Origin: Frankiales bacterium
GTDB taxonomy: Bacteria; Actinomycetota; Actinomycetes; Mycobacteriales; SCTD01
Direction: 5' to 3'
NCBI GenBank assembly: GCA_025965755.1
Contig: JAOPWI010000083.1
Location: forward strand, 1 to 8,154
DNA length: 8,154 nt
Part shown: piece after piece, positions 1-7,307 of the stretch
How the letters are laid out: each line of letters starts with the position of its first letter
Position numbering within the stretch: position 1 is the stretch's first letter
Made by a program: the position numbers and the translations under genes
Notes under the pieces: generated by a model
The model's input: only the letters and a program-made list of their open reading frames with translations
Databases searched by the model: none
What the model was told of the DNA's origin: nothing

Positions 1-24
1 CGGCCCCTCCCGATGGCCCGGTGA
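1..24 (+). CDS. possible C-terminal end of an upstream gene (partial)
   Basis: A frame open from the left edge reads RPLPMAR and stops at TGA 22-24. That stop overlaps the GTG start of the next gene by the four bases GTGA. The same arrangement recurs at two other junctions in this window (2309-2312 and 5665-5668), which is the only reason to believe it. Seven codons are too few to identify a product. In relatives ilvE or leuB often lies upstream of cimA, but nothing here shows that. Confidence 0.3.
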   Translation, partial: RPLPMAR

Positions 25-2312
25 GCCGGTGGGAGAGCATGCAGCTGCCCGGGCACACGGTCGGGCGGGCGGACGCCGGCGCGGCCTCGCTGCGGCGGCT
101 GCACGTCCTGTCCCGGGGCGTCAGCGGTGACCTGGACCTCGACCGGACCCTGCAGGCCATCTGCCGCGGCGTGGTCGACGGGCTCGGCTTCGGAGTCGCC
201 GTCGTCAACCTGGTGCTGCCGGACGGCGACCTGCAGGTGGTGGCCTGCGCGGGCGACGAGGGCGCGGCCGAGGCGCTGCTCGGGCGGATCGGCCGGCGCG
301 CCGACTGGGACGCCTACCTGCTGGTGTGCCACCCGGTCGGGCAGCTGCTGGTGGACTACCGGCGGCACGACTTCTCCGACGACGTGCCCACCTGGCTGCC
401 CGACGGGCCGCTGCCCCGCGGCGCGTCCGGCGAGCCGTGGGACCCGCGCGACGCCCTGCTCGCCCCGATGCGCACACCGCGCTCCGGGCTGCTCGGCGTG
501 CTCAGCGTCGACCTGCCGGAGGACGGCTGCCGGCCGGGGTCCGAGCAGCTGAGCGTGCTGGAGGCGTACGCCGCCCAGGCCTCCGTCGCTCTGGAGAACG
601 CCCTGCTGCACACCCGGCTGCTCGAGCAGGCCGTCGCCCGCGAGGTCGACCTGCACCGGCTGACCGCGCTGGTCGACAGCGCGCCGATGGCCATCGTCGA
701 GCACGACATGGACGGCACCGTCCGGCGCTGGAACGGTGAGGCGGAGCGCATCTTCGGCTGGACCGCGGCGCAGGTGCTCGGGCGGCCGCTGCCCGTGCTC
801 CCGCTGGGGGAGCTCAAGGTCCGGCTGGACGAGCTCCGCGCAGACGGCCCGACCCGCCGACGCGAGGCCCGGCGGGTGCGGCGCGACGGCAGCGTCGTCG
901 ACGTGGAGGTGTCGGCCGCTCTGCTGCACGACGAGTCCGGCCAGGCCGTGTCGTGCCTGTCGGTGTACGTCGACATCACCGAGCGCCGGGCGCTGGAGCA
1001 GCGGCTGCGCGCGGCGGCCCACACCGACCCGCTGACCTCGCTGGCCAACCGCACGCTGTTCTCCGAGCGCCTGGAGGCGGCCGCCGCCGCCGGGGACGCG
1101 ACCGTGCTGCTGCTGGACCTGGACGGCTTCAAGGGCGTCAACGACACGCTCGGCCACGCGGTCGGCGACCGGGTGCTGGTCGAGGTGGCTGCCCGCATGC
1201 GGGCCGCCTGCCGCCGCGGCGACCTGGTGGCCCGGCTGGGCGGCGACGAGTTCGTGGTGCTCCTGGACCGGGCCGGGGCGCAGGGCGACGCCGCCGAGCA
1301 GCTGGCGGCCCGGCTGGTCGAGGTGCTGGCCCAGCCGTTCGACCTGGGCGCCCGGACCGCCTGCCTGGGCGCCAGCATCGGCGTCGCGCGCCTGCTGGTC
1401 CCGGGCAGCGCGGACGAGCTGCTGCGCGACGCCGACGTGGCGATGTACGCGGCCAAGGGCCACGGCAAGGGGCGCTACCAGGTGTTCGAGCCGCGGCTGC
1501 GCGCCGCGCTGGTCGAGCGCACCGAGCTGACGGAGGATCTGCGGCGCGCGCTCGAGCGGGGCGAGCTGTTCGTCCGCTACCACCCGGTCGCGGAGGTCTC
1601 GAGCCACAAGGTGCTCGGCTTCGAGGCGCTGGTGCGCTGGCAGCACCCGACCCGCGGCGAGCTGGCGCCGGCGGCGTTCCTGCCGCTGGCCGAGGAGGCC
1701 GGACTCGTCCAGGCCCTGGGGGAGCAGGTGCTGCTGGCGGCCTGCACCACCATGGCGGCGTGGCGGCGCGACGTGCCCGGCGCCGGCCACGCCCGGATCG
1801 GGGTCAACCTCTCCCCGCTCCAGCTGCAGCCGGGCCTGGCCGACACGGTGCGCTCCGTTCTGGAGCTCAGCGGCCTGGCACCGGAGGCGCTCATTCTCGA
1901 GCTCACCGAGGACGTCGTCCTGGAGGACGTGGACGGGGCGGTGCGCGTCCTGCGAGAGCTGCGCGCGCTCGGCGTGATCCTCGCGATCGACGACTTCGGC
2001 GCGGGCTACTCCTCCCTCGGTTACCTCAAGCAGCTGCCGGTCCAGGTCGTGAAGATCGACCGCTCGCTGCTGCAGGGGGTGGACCTCGACCCCGCAGCCC
2101 GCGCGCTGCTCGACGCCGTCGTCAGCCTCATCGCCCGCCTGGGCATGACCGCCGTGGCCGAGGGCGCCGAGACGGTCGCGCAGTGGGACCTGCTCGAGCA
2201 GCTGGGCTGCCCCATCGCGCAGGGGTTCCTGCTCGCCCGGCCGATGCGCGAGAGCGAGGCGCCGCGCCTGCTCGAGGTCGGCGTGCCGAGCAGCGCGGTC
2301 GCGCGGACGTGA
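21..2312 (+). CDS. GAF-PAS-GGDEF-EAL cyclic-di-GMP synthase/phosphodiesterase
   Basis: A 763-residue cytosolic signalling enzyme predicted to make c-di-GMP from GTP (GGDEF) and to hydrolyse it to pGpG (EAL). Domains in order: a GAF-like sensor at about 24-195, a PAS at about 210-325 ending in YVDITERR, GGDEF at about 330-490 and EAL at about 505-750. The active-site GGDEF is intact at 407-411, with the inhibitory RxxD site (R398, D401) five residues before it. EAL residues are also intact: E535-A-L, N596, E627/E630, D657-D658 in the DDFGAGYSS motif, K678, E714/E717 and Q734. One oddity is YHP where YQP is usual near the EAL start. No membrane segment or signal peptide is visible, so the GAF and PAS domains would sense intracellular or diffusible signals of unknown identity. 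The start GTG 21 is chosen for its GTGA overlap; ATG 39, with GGGAGAG just before it but very close, is the alternative. The gene overlaps cimA. Which activity dominates cannot be read from sequence. Confidence 0.95.
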   Translation: MSRWESMQLPGHTVGRADAGAASLRRLHVLSRGVSGDLDLDRTLQAICRGVVDGLGFGVAVVNLVLPDGDLQVVACAGDEGAAEALLGRIGRRADWDAYLLVCHPVGQLLVDYRRHDFSDDVPTWLPDGPLPRGASGEPWDPRDALLAPMRTPRSGLLGVLSVDLPEDGCRPGSEQLSVLEAYAAQASVALENALLHTRLLEQAVAREVDLHRLTALVDSAPMAIVEHDMDGTVRRWNGEAERIFGWTAAQVLGRPLPVLPLGELKVRLDELRADGPTRRREARRVRRDGSVVDVEVSAALLHDESGQAVSCLSVYVDITERRALEQRLRAAAHTDPLTSLANRTLFSERLEAAAAAGDATVLLLDLDGFKGVNDTLGHAVGDRVLVEVAARMRAACRRGDLVARLGGDEFVVLLDRAGAQGDAAEQLAARLVEVLAQPFDLGARTACLGASIGVARLLVPGSADELLRDADVAMYAAKGHGKGRYQVFEPRLRAALVERTELTEDLRRALERGELFVRYHPVAEVSSHKVLGFEALVRWQHPTRGELAPAAFLPLAEEAGLVQALGEQVLLAACTTMAAWRRDVPGAGHARIGVNLSPLQLQPGLADTVRSVLELSGLAPEALILELTEDVVLEDVDGAVRVLRELRALGVILAIDDFGAGYSSLGYLKQLPVQVVKIDRSLLQGVDLDPAARALLDAVVSLIARLGMTAVAEGAETVAQWDLLEQLGCPIAQGFLLARPMRESEAPRLLEVGVPSSAVART

Positions 2313-3931
2313 CGGGCTGGCACGATGTGCCGGTGCCCGCCGAGCTGACCGTGCCCCCGCCGACGGGCGACGCCTTCCACGTCTACGACACCACGCTGCG
2401 CGACGGCACCCAGCGCGAGGGCATGTCGCTGTCGGTGCCGGACAAGCTGGCGGTCGCTCGCCACCTGGACGACCTGGGTGTCGGCTTCATCGAGGGCGGC
2501 TGGCCGGGCGCCAATCCCAAGGACGCGGAGTTCTTCCGGCGCGCCCGCAGCGAGCTGGTCCTGCGCACGGCGCAGCTGACGGCGTTCGGGTCGACCCGGC
2601 GCCCGGGCGGCGACGTCGCCGCGGACCTCGCCCACCTGCGCGAGTCCGGCGCCGGCATCGCCACGCTGGTCGCCAAGTCCGACGTCCGCCATGTCGAGCG
2701 CGCGCTGCGGACCACCCGCGAGGAGAACCTCGCGATGGTGCGCGACTCCGTCGCCCACCTGTGCGGCGAGGGCATGCGCGTGTTCCTCGATGCGGAGCAC
2801 TTCTTCGACGGCTGGGCCGCCGACCCGGCGTACGCGCTGGAGGTGCTCCGCGTGGCGGTCGAGGCGGGCGCCGACGTCGCGGTCCTGTGCGACACCAACG
2901 GCGCGATGCTGCCGTCGCGGCTCGCCGACATCGTCGGGCAGGTCGTCTCGCACGGGCTCCGCGTCGGCATTCACGCGCACAACGACACCGCCTGTGCGGT
3001 GGCCAACTCGCTGTCGGCGATCGACGCCGGCGCGACGCACGTGCAGGGCACGGCCAACGGGTACGGCGAGCGCAGCGGCAACGCCGACCTGTTCAGCGTC
3101 GTCGCCGCGCTGGAGGACAAGCTGGGCCGCCAGGTGCTGCCGGAGGGACGGCTGGCCGAGCTCGGGCGGGTCGCCCACGCGGTCGCCGAGGTGGCCAACA
3201 TCGCCCCCGACCCGCACCAGCCGTGGGTCGGCGCCAGCGCGTTCGCGCACAAGGCCGGCCTGCACGTCAGCGCCATCAAGGCCGATCCGGACCTCTACCA
3301 GCACACCGACCCGTCGGTGGTGGGCAACGACATGAGGCTGCTGGTCTCCGAGCTCGCCGGCCGGGCCACCATCGAGCTCAAGGGGCGGGCCATCGGCCTG
3401 GAGCCCGACGGCGCGACCATCGGCCGGGTGCTGGAGCGGGTGAAGGACCTCGAGTCGGCCGGCTGGTCGTTCGAGGCGGCCGAGGCCAGCTTCGAGCTGC
3501 TGCTGCGCGAGGAGATGGGCGAGCGGCCGCGCTTCTTCGACCTCGAGTCGTGGCGGGTCATCGTCGAGCACCGGGGCGGCGACGTCGTCAGCGAGGCGAC
3601 CGTGAAGCTGCACGCCGACGGCCAGCGCATCGTCGCCACCGGCGAGGGCAACGGGCCGGTCAACGCCCTCGACAACGCGTTGCGGCTGGCGCTGTGCGAG
3701 CTGTACCCGGGGCTGGCGAGCCTCGAGCTGGTCGACTACAAGGTCCGCATCGTCGCGGGCGCGCACGGCACCGGCGCGGTCACCCGCGTTCTCGTCGAGA
3801 CCTCCGACGGCGTCGCCGAGTGGGACACCGTCGGGGTGCACGAGAACGTCATCGCCGCGTCGTGGCAGGCTCTTGAGGACGCCTACACGACGGGACTGCT
3901 CCGCGCCGGGGCTGCCCAGCCGTCGACCTGA
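2309..3931 (+). CDS. cimA: (R)-citramalate synthase
   Basis: A 540-residue member of the 2-isopropylmalate synthase/homocitrate synthase family. It condenses pyruvate with acetyl-CoA to citramalate, the threonine-independent entry to isoleucine synthesis. The N-terminal DRE-TIM barrel carries DTTLRDG at 27-33 (R31 catalytic, D32 metal ligand), the metal-binding HAH at 222-224 and GERSGN ending at N258. The stretch FIEGGWPGANPKD after the first motif is characteristic of CimA rather than LeuA. Residues from about 400 to the end form the LeuA-type dimer/regulatory domain (ATGEGNGPVNALDNAL), where isoleucine feedback would act in this family. Length matches actinobacterial CimA (about 535). The GTG start at 2309 overlaps the previous stop as GTGA and has no clear Shine-Dalgarno, which suggests translational coupling. 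In-frame GTGs at 2327, 2333 and 2351 are possible shorter starts. A mesaconate/citramalate-type role is assigned by family; LeuA activity is less likely. Confidence 0.93.
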   Translation: MTGWHDVPVPAELTVPPPTGDAFHVYDTTLRDGTQREGMSLSVPDKLAVARHLDDLGVGFIEGGWPGANPKDAEFFRRARSELVLRTAQLTAFGSTRRPGGDVAADLAHLRESGAGIATLVAKSDVRHVERALRTTREENLAMVRDSVAHLCGEGMRVFLDAEHFFDGWAADPAYALEVLRVAVEAGADVAVLCDTNGAMLPSRLADIVGQVVSHGLRVGIHAHNDTACAVANSLSAIDAGATHVQGTANGYGERSGNADLFSVVAALEDKLGRQVLPEGRLAELGRVAHAVAEVANIAPDPHQPWVGASAFAHKAGLHVSAIKADPDLYQHTDPSVVGNDMRLLVSELAGRATIELKGRAIGLEPDGATIGRVLERVKDLESAGWSFEAAEASFELLLREEMGERPRFFDLESWRVIVEHRGGDVVSEATVKLHADGQRIVATGEGNGPVNALDNALRLALCELYPGLASLELVDYKVRIVAGAHGTGAVTRVLVETSDGVAEWDTVGVHENVIAASWQALEDAYTTGLLRAGAAQPST

Positions 3932-3942
3932 CCCCTGCGAGC

Positions 3943-3946
3943 GGAG
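3943..3946 (+). promoter_or_regulatory. ribosome binding site fixing the start of the NmrA-like gene
   Basis: GGAG lies 7 bases before GTG 3954. This selects 3954 over the longer in-frame reading from 3873, which would overlap cimA by 59 bases and add 27 residues before the nucleotide-binding fold. Confidence 0.7.
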
Positions 3947-3953
3947 CTGTCCC

Positions 3954-4817
3954 GTGATCCTCGTGACCGGAGCCACCGGCAACGTCGGCGGTGCCCTTCT
4001 CGGCCAGTTGTGTTCCAGCGGCGTGCCGGTGCGCGCGCTCGTGCGCAGCTCCGAGCGCGGCGACATCCTGCGCGGCTACGACTGCGAGATCGCGGTCGGC
4101 GCGTACGAGGACCCGGCCTCGCTGCACACGGCGCTGCACGACGTCGAGCGTGTCTTCCTGGTGGCGCCGGCCGGAGAGGGCATGGCAGACCTCGAGATCG
4201 CCGCCCTGCAGGCCATCCGCGCCGGCCGCCCGGACGCGAGGGTGGTGCTGCTGGCCGCGGAGGGCGTCGACGCGCCGGGGGAGCGCGGCGGCCGGGTCCT
4301 CGCCGAGCACCGCAGGGTGGTCCGGCATCTGCGCGACAGCGGCCTGCCCGGCACCGTGCTGGCGCCGGGATCGTTCATGCAGAACCTGCTGCGCCAGGCC
4401 GGCAGCGTGCAGGAGCACGACGTGCTCGCCCTGCCGGCCGGCACCGCCGCCGTGAACCACGTCGACGTCCGCGACGTCGCCGCCGTCGCCGCGCACGTGC
4501 TCACCAGCGACGGGCACGACGGGGCCACCTACACGGTCACCGGTCCCGAGGCCCTGACGTACGAGCAGGTCGCCGCCTCGCTCGCCGAGGTGCTCGGCCG
4601 CGAGGTCCGCTACGTCGACGCGCCGCCGCAGGACGCCCGCGCCGCCCTGGTCGGCGGCGGCCTGTCGCCGTGGCTGGCCGACGCCCTGCTGGAGCTGCAC
4701 GAGGCCTACCGGTCCGGCCACGGCGCCACGGTCACCGACGAGGTCGAGAAGGCCACCGGCCGGCCGGCGCGTCCGCTGCGGCAGTTCCTCACCGAGCACG
4801 CCGCCGCGTTTCGCTGA
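3954..4817 (+). CDS. NmrA-like NAD(P)-binding oxidoreductase (atypical SDR)
   Basis: A 287-residue Rossmann-fold protein. The dinucleotide-binding loop TGATGNVGG starts at residue 5, directly after the first beta strand, which supports this start. The order of features is that of the NmrA/HSCARG and NAD(P)H:quinone-reductase-like atypical SDRs: VRALVRSSER after the second strand (a position that often reads the NADP phosphate), LVAPAGEGM, a central LAPGSFMQNLL, VDVRDVA and a C-terminal TDEVEKATGRPARPLRQFL. No classical YxxxK catalytic pair is visible, as is normal in this group, so it may be a redox sensor or a reductase; no substrate can be named. It lies 22 bases after cimA and reads the same way, so it is probably co-transcribed, but no pathway link to isoleucine synthesis is evident. 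Confidence 0.85.
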   Translation: MILVTGATGNVGGALLGQLCSSGVPVRALVRSSERGDILRGYDCEIAVGAYEDPASLHTALHDVERVFLVAPAGEGMADLEIAALQAIRAGRPDARVVLLAAEGVDAPGERGGRVLAEHRRVVRHLRDSGLPGTVLAPGSFMQNLLRQAGSVQEHDVLALPAGTAAVNHVDVRDVAAVAAHVLTSDGHDGATYTVTGPEALTYEQVAASLAEVLGREVRYVDAPPQDARAALVGGGLSPWLADALLELHEAYRSGHGATVTDEVEKATGRPARPLRQFLTEHAAAFR

Positions 4818-4828
4818 GGCCCCGCCGG

Positions 4829-4834
4829 TAGCCT
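4829..4834 (+). promoter_or_regulatory. candidate -10 element upstream of the FAH-family gene
   Basis: TAGCCT fits the actinobacterial TANNNT -10 pattern. It sits in the only gap of more than 50 bases within the coding run (4818-4873), about 40 bases before the GTG start. No convincing -35 is seen at the usual spacing. If real, it would start a second transcript covering the FAH-family gene and gltX. It could equally be a chance match. Confidence 0.35.
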
Positions 4835-4858
4835 CGAGGGGTCCCCACCCTGCTGCTC

Positions 4859-4864
4859 GGAAGG
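4859..4864 (+). promoter_or_regulatory. ribosome binding site of the FAH-family gene
   Basis: GGAAGG ends 9 bases before GTG 4874 and is the clear Shine-Dalgarno that decides this start. Confidence 0.7.
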
Positions 4865-4873
4865 CCCCCTCGC

Positions 4874-5668
4874 GTGCGCATCGCCCGCTTTTCCCGGTCC
4901 GGCGAGATCGCCTACGGCCTGGTCGAGGGCTCGGGCGAGGACCTCGCCGAGCTCTCGCTCGCGGTCCTGGCCGGTCACCCGCTGCTCAACCCGGCGCCCA
5001 CCGGCGAGGTCGTGCCGCTGCAGACCGTGCGCCTGCTGGCCCCGACCCAGCCGATCAACGTGGTCTGCATCGGCAAGAACTACGCCGACCACGTCGCCGA
5101 GATGAAGGACCTGACCGGCGGCTCGGCCGACAGCGGGGTTCCGACGGTGTTCCTCAAGCCGGCCACCTCCGTCGTGGGTCCGGGCGACCCGGTGCGCCTG
5201 CCGGCCGGCGTCGGCCGGGTCGACCACGAGGCCGAGCTCGCTGTGGTGATCGGCCGCCCGGCCCGCGACCTCACCCGTGCCAACGCGCTCGACCACGTCT
5301 GGGGCTACACCGCCGCCAACGACGTGACCGCGCGCGACCAGCAGGCGTCCGACCAGCAGTGGACCCGGGGCAAGGGCCACGACACGTTCTGCCCTCTGGG
5401 CCCGTGGATCGAGACCGAGCTCACGCCGTTCGACCTGGGCGTGCAGTGCAGCGTCGACGGGGAGCTGCGCCAGGACGGCCGCACCGCCGACCTCATCCAC
5501 GACATTCCGTCGGTGCTCGCCTTCATCACGTCGTTCATGACGCTGCTGCCCGGCGACGTCGTGCTCACCGGCACGCCGGCCGGCGTCGGCCCGATCGCAC
5601 CGGGCTCGACCGTCGCGGTCCGCGTCCAGGGCATCGGCACGCTGACCAACCCGGTCGTGTCCCGGTGA
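4874..5668 (+). CDS. fumarylacetoacetate hydrolase (FAH) family protein
   Basis: A 264-residue enzyme of the FAH/2-hydroxyhepta-2,4-diene-1,7-dioate isomerase family (COG0179-like). Members are metal-dependent hydrolases, isomerases or decarboxylases acting on beta-diketo or 2-oxo acids such as acylpyruvates and oxaloacetate. An N-terminal segment (1-60) precedes the catalytic fold, which opens with IGKNYADH. Metal ligands are expected at E119 and E121 (DHEAE) and D150 (in ANDVTARD), with K167 nearby; the GTPAGVGP loop closes the active site near the C-terminus. All are present, so the enzyme looks active. The family is too promiscuous to name the substrate. The start is set by GGAAGG 9 bases upstream. 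The stop TGA overlaps the gltX start as GTGA. Occurrence just before gltX is a recurring actinobacterial arrangement as I recall it. Confidence 0.9.
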   Translation: MRIARFSRSGEIAYGLVEGSGEDLAELSLAVLAGHPLLNPAPTGEVVPLQTVRLLAPTQPINVVCIGKNYADHVAEMKDLTGGSADSGVPTVFLKPATSVVGPGDPVRLPAGVGRVDHEAELAVVIGRPARDLTRANALDHVWGYTAANDVTARDQQASDQQWTRGKGHDTFCPLGPWIETELTPFDLGVQCSVDGELRQDGRTADLIHDIPSVLAFITSFMTLLPGDVVLTGTPAGVGPIAPGSTVAVRVQGIGTLTNPVVSR

Positions 5669-7128
5669 GCGTCCGCGTCCGCATCGCCCCCTCGCCGACC
5701 GGTGACCCGCACGTGGGCACCGCCTACATGGCGTTGTTCAACCTGGCCTTCGCCCGGCAGCAGGGCGGCGCGTTCGTCCTGCGGGTGGAGGACACCGACC
5801 GGGCGCGGTTCCAGGCCGACAGCGAGCAGCAGGTCTACGACACCCTGCGCTGGCTCGGCCTGGACTGGGACGAGGGCCCGGACAAGGGCGGCCCGTACGC
5901 GCCGTACCGCCAGTCCGAGCGGCTCGAGACCTACCGTCCGTATGCCGAGCAGCTGATCGAGGCCGGTCACGCGTACCTGTGCTGGTGCAGCGGCGAGCGG
6001 CTGACGGCGATGCGCGAGGACCAGCAGAAGCGCAAGGTGCCGACCGGCTATGACCGGCTGTGCCACGGCAAGACCGAGCAGGAGCGGGCCGAGCTGCCGG
6101 GCTTCTCGCCGAACCCGGTGGTGCGGATGCTCGTGCCCGAGAACCCGCCACTGCACTTCGTGGACCTCGTGCGCGGCGAGGTGGCCGCGCCGCGCCCCGA
6201 CGACCAGGTGCTGCTCAAGGCGGACGGCTTCCCGACCTACCACCTGGCCGTCGTGGTCGACGACCACCTCATGGGCATCACCCACGTGGTGCGCGGGGAG
6301 GAGTGGATCTCCTCGACGCCCAAGCACCTGCTGCTGTTCGACTGGCTCGGCTGGGAGCGGCCGCAGTTCGCGCACATGCCGCTGCTGCGCAACGGCGACA
6401 AGAGCAAGATCAGCAAGCGCAAGAACCCGGCGGCGCGGCTGAGCTGGTTCGTCGAGCAGGGCTACCTGCCCGAGGCGCTGCTGAACTTCCTCGGCCTGCT
6501 GGGCTACTCGTTGCCCGAGGCCGACAAGGAGGTCTTCACCTTCGCGGAGATGTCCTCCTCCTTCGACTGGGGACGGGTCAACACCGTCGGCCCGGTGTTC
6601 GACCTGGACAAGCTGGCCTGGCTCAACGGCCAGTACCTGCGCGAGCTGCCGCAGGCCGAGCTGGTGCGGCGCGTGCTGCCCTACCTGGCGACGGCCGGGC
6701 TGGTCGATGCGCCCGCGACCCCGGCGCAGCTGGCTGCGGTCGAGGGGCTGGCGCCGCTGATCCACACCCGGATCGCGCTGCTGTCCGAGGCGGCCGACCT
6801 GTCGCGCTTCCTGCTCGTGGACGAGGACGCCTTCACGGTCGACCCGGCCGCCGCGGCCAAGGCGCTGGACGGCGCTGCCGGCGCGGTGCTGCTGGCGGCC
6901 GCCGAAGCCCTGTCCGCGGTGCAGGACTGGCAGACCGAGCCGGTGCAGGCGGCGCTGGACGCGGCCCTGCTGGAGGACGGCCTGGGCCTGAAGCGCAAGA
7001 AGGCCTACGCCCCGATCCGCGTCGCGGTGACCGGGTCCCACATCTCCCCTCCGCTGCCGGAGTCGATGGCGCTGCTGGGCAAGGAGCGCACGCTGCGCCG
7101 GCTGCGCGCCGCAGCGGACGGGCTGTGA
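5665..7128 (+). CDS. gltX: glutamyl-tRNA synthetase, probably non-discriminating
   Basis: A 487-residue class I aminoacyl-tRNA synthetase that activates glutamate with ATP and loads it on tRNA. The N-terminal catalytic domain has APSPTGDPHVGT with the HIGH-type signature HVGT at 16-19, and the KMSKS-type loop KISKR at 248-252. A zinc-site pattern C106-x-C108-x24-C133-H134 lies between them. The rest, from about 310, is the alpha-helical anticodon-binding part. The start must be GTG 5665, because the fold begins at residue 3 and no earlier in-frame start is near. It overlaps the FAH-family stop by GTGA and has no visible Shine-Dalgarno, so it is probably translated by coupling. Most actinobacteria lack GlnRS, so this enzyme is expected to charge both tRNA-Glu and tRNA-Gln with Glu, with GatCAB finishing Gln-tRNA; that is inference from the group. 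The sequence resembles the Pseudomonas-type GluRS more than the Streptomyces or Mycobacterium type as I remember them. Confidence 0.97.
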   Translation: MSVRVRIAPSPTGDPHVGTAYMALFNLAFARQQGGAFVLRVEDTDRARFQADSEQQVYDTLRWLGLDWDEGPDKGGPYAPYRQSERLETYRPYAEQLIEAGHAYLCWCSGERLTAMREDQQKRKVPTGYDRLCHGKTEQERAELPGFSPNPVVRMLVPENPPLHFVDLVRGEVAAPRPDDQVLLKADGFPTYHLAVVVDDHLMGITHVVRGEEWISSTPKHLLLFDWLGWERPQFAHMPLLRNGDKSKISKRKNPAARLSWFVEQGYLPEALLNFLGLLGYSLPEADKEVFTFAEMSSSFDWGRVNTVGPVFDLDKLAWLNGQYLRELPQAELVRRVLPYLATAGLVDAPATPAQLAAVEGLAPLIHTRIALLSEAADLSRFLLVDEDAFTVDPAAAAKALDGAAGAVLLAAAEALSAVQDWQTEPVQAALDAALLEDGLGLKRKKAYAPIRVAVTGSHISPPLPESMALLGKERTLRRLRAAADGL

Positions 7129-7138
7129 CGCGACGGCT

Positions 7139-7168
7139 TTGAGGCCCGGCGGGATTGTCCGCTAGAGT
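7139..7168 (+). promoter_or_regulatory. promoter of the tRNA-Gln/tRNA-Glu unit
   Basis: -35 TTGAGG (7139-7144) and -10 TAGAGT (7163-7168) are separated by 18 bases, a good fit to the housekeeping sigma consensus of actinobacteria. Transcription would start near 7175, giving a leader of about 22 bases before the mature tRNA-Gln. The -35 begins 11 bases after the gltX stop, and no terminator separates them, so read-through from gltX is also possible. Confidence 0.75.
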
Positions 7169-7196
7169 GCCTACGCCGCGCTGCGGAGCGGCGCCA

Positions 7197-7268
7197 TGGG
7201 GTATGGGGTAATTGGCAGCCCGACGGTTTCTGGTTCCGTTAGTCTTGGTTCGAGTCCAGGTACCCCAG
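7197..7268 (+). tRNA. tRNA-Gln (anticodon CUG)
   Basis: A 72-base cloverleaf. The acceptor stem TGGGGTA (7197-7203) pairs perfectly with TACCCCA (7261-7267), and G7268 is the discriminator. The D arm has GGGT/GCCC around an AATTGGCA loop. The anticodon stem is ACGGT/TCCGT with a U-U pair at 31:39. The loop TTCTGGT places CTG at 7230-7232, reading CAG. The T arm is CTTGG/CCAGG around TTCGAGT. CCA is not encoded (CGC follows). The G73 discriminator and the weak U1-A72 end pair are usual for glutamine tRNAs. It would be mischarged with Glu by GltX and amidated by GatCAB in an organism lacking GlnRS. Confidence 0.96.
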
Positions 7269-7307
7269 CGCACGAACGTCCACCTGGACGTACAACTTCA
7301 TACCTAG

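Noticed and set aside
356..1468. 370-codon minus-strand open frame opposite the GGDEF-EAL gene
   Set aside because: Ser/Arg/Thr-rich shadow translation with no domain. The plus-strand gene has complete catalytic motifs.
953..3931. Continuous open frame that would fuse about 450 Arg/Gly/Ala-rich residues to CimA
   Set aside because: The part before 2309 is an alternate-frame shadow of the GGDEF-EAL gene, which has clear motifs in its own frame. CimA homology begins only after 2309.
2021..4066. 681-codon open frame on the minus strand opposite cimA
   Set aside because: It is an antisense shadow produced by GC-rich third positions. It has low-complexity composition and no recognisable domain, and cimA is certain on the plus strand.
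5305..7041. 578-codon open frame on the minus strand opposite gltX
   Set aside because: Same antisense effect. The product is His/Gln/Arg/Val-rich without motifs, and gltX is unambiguous.
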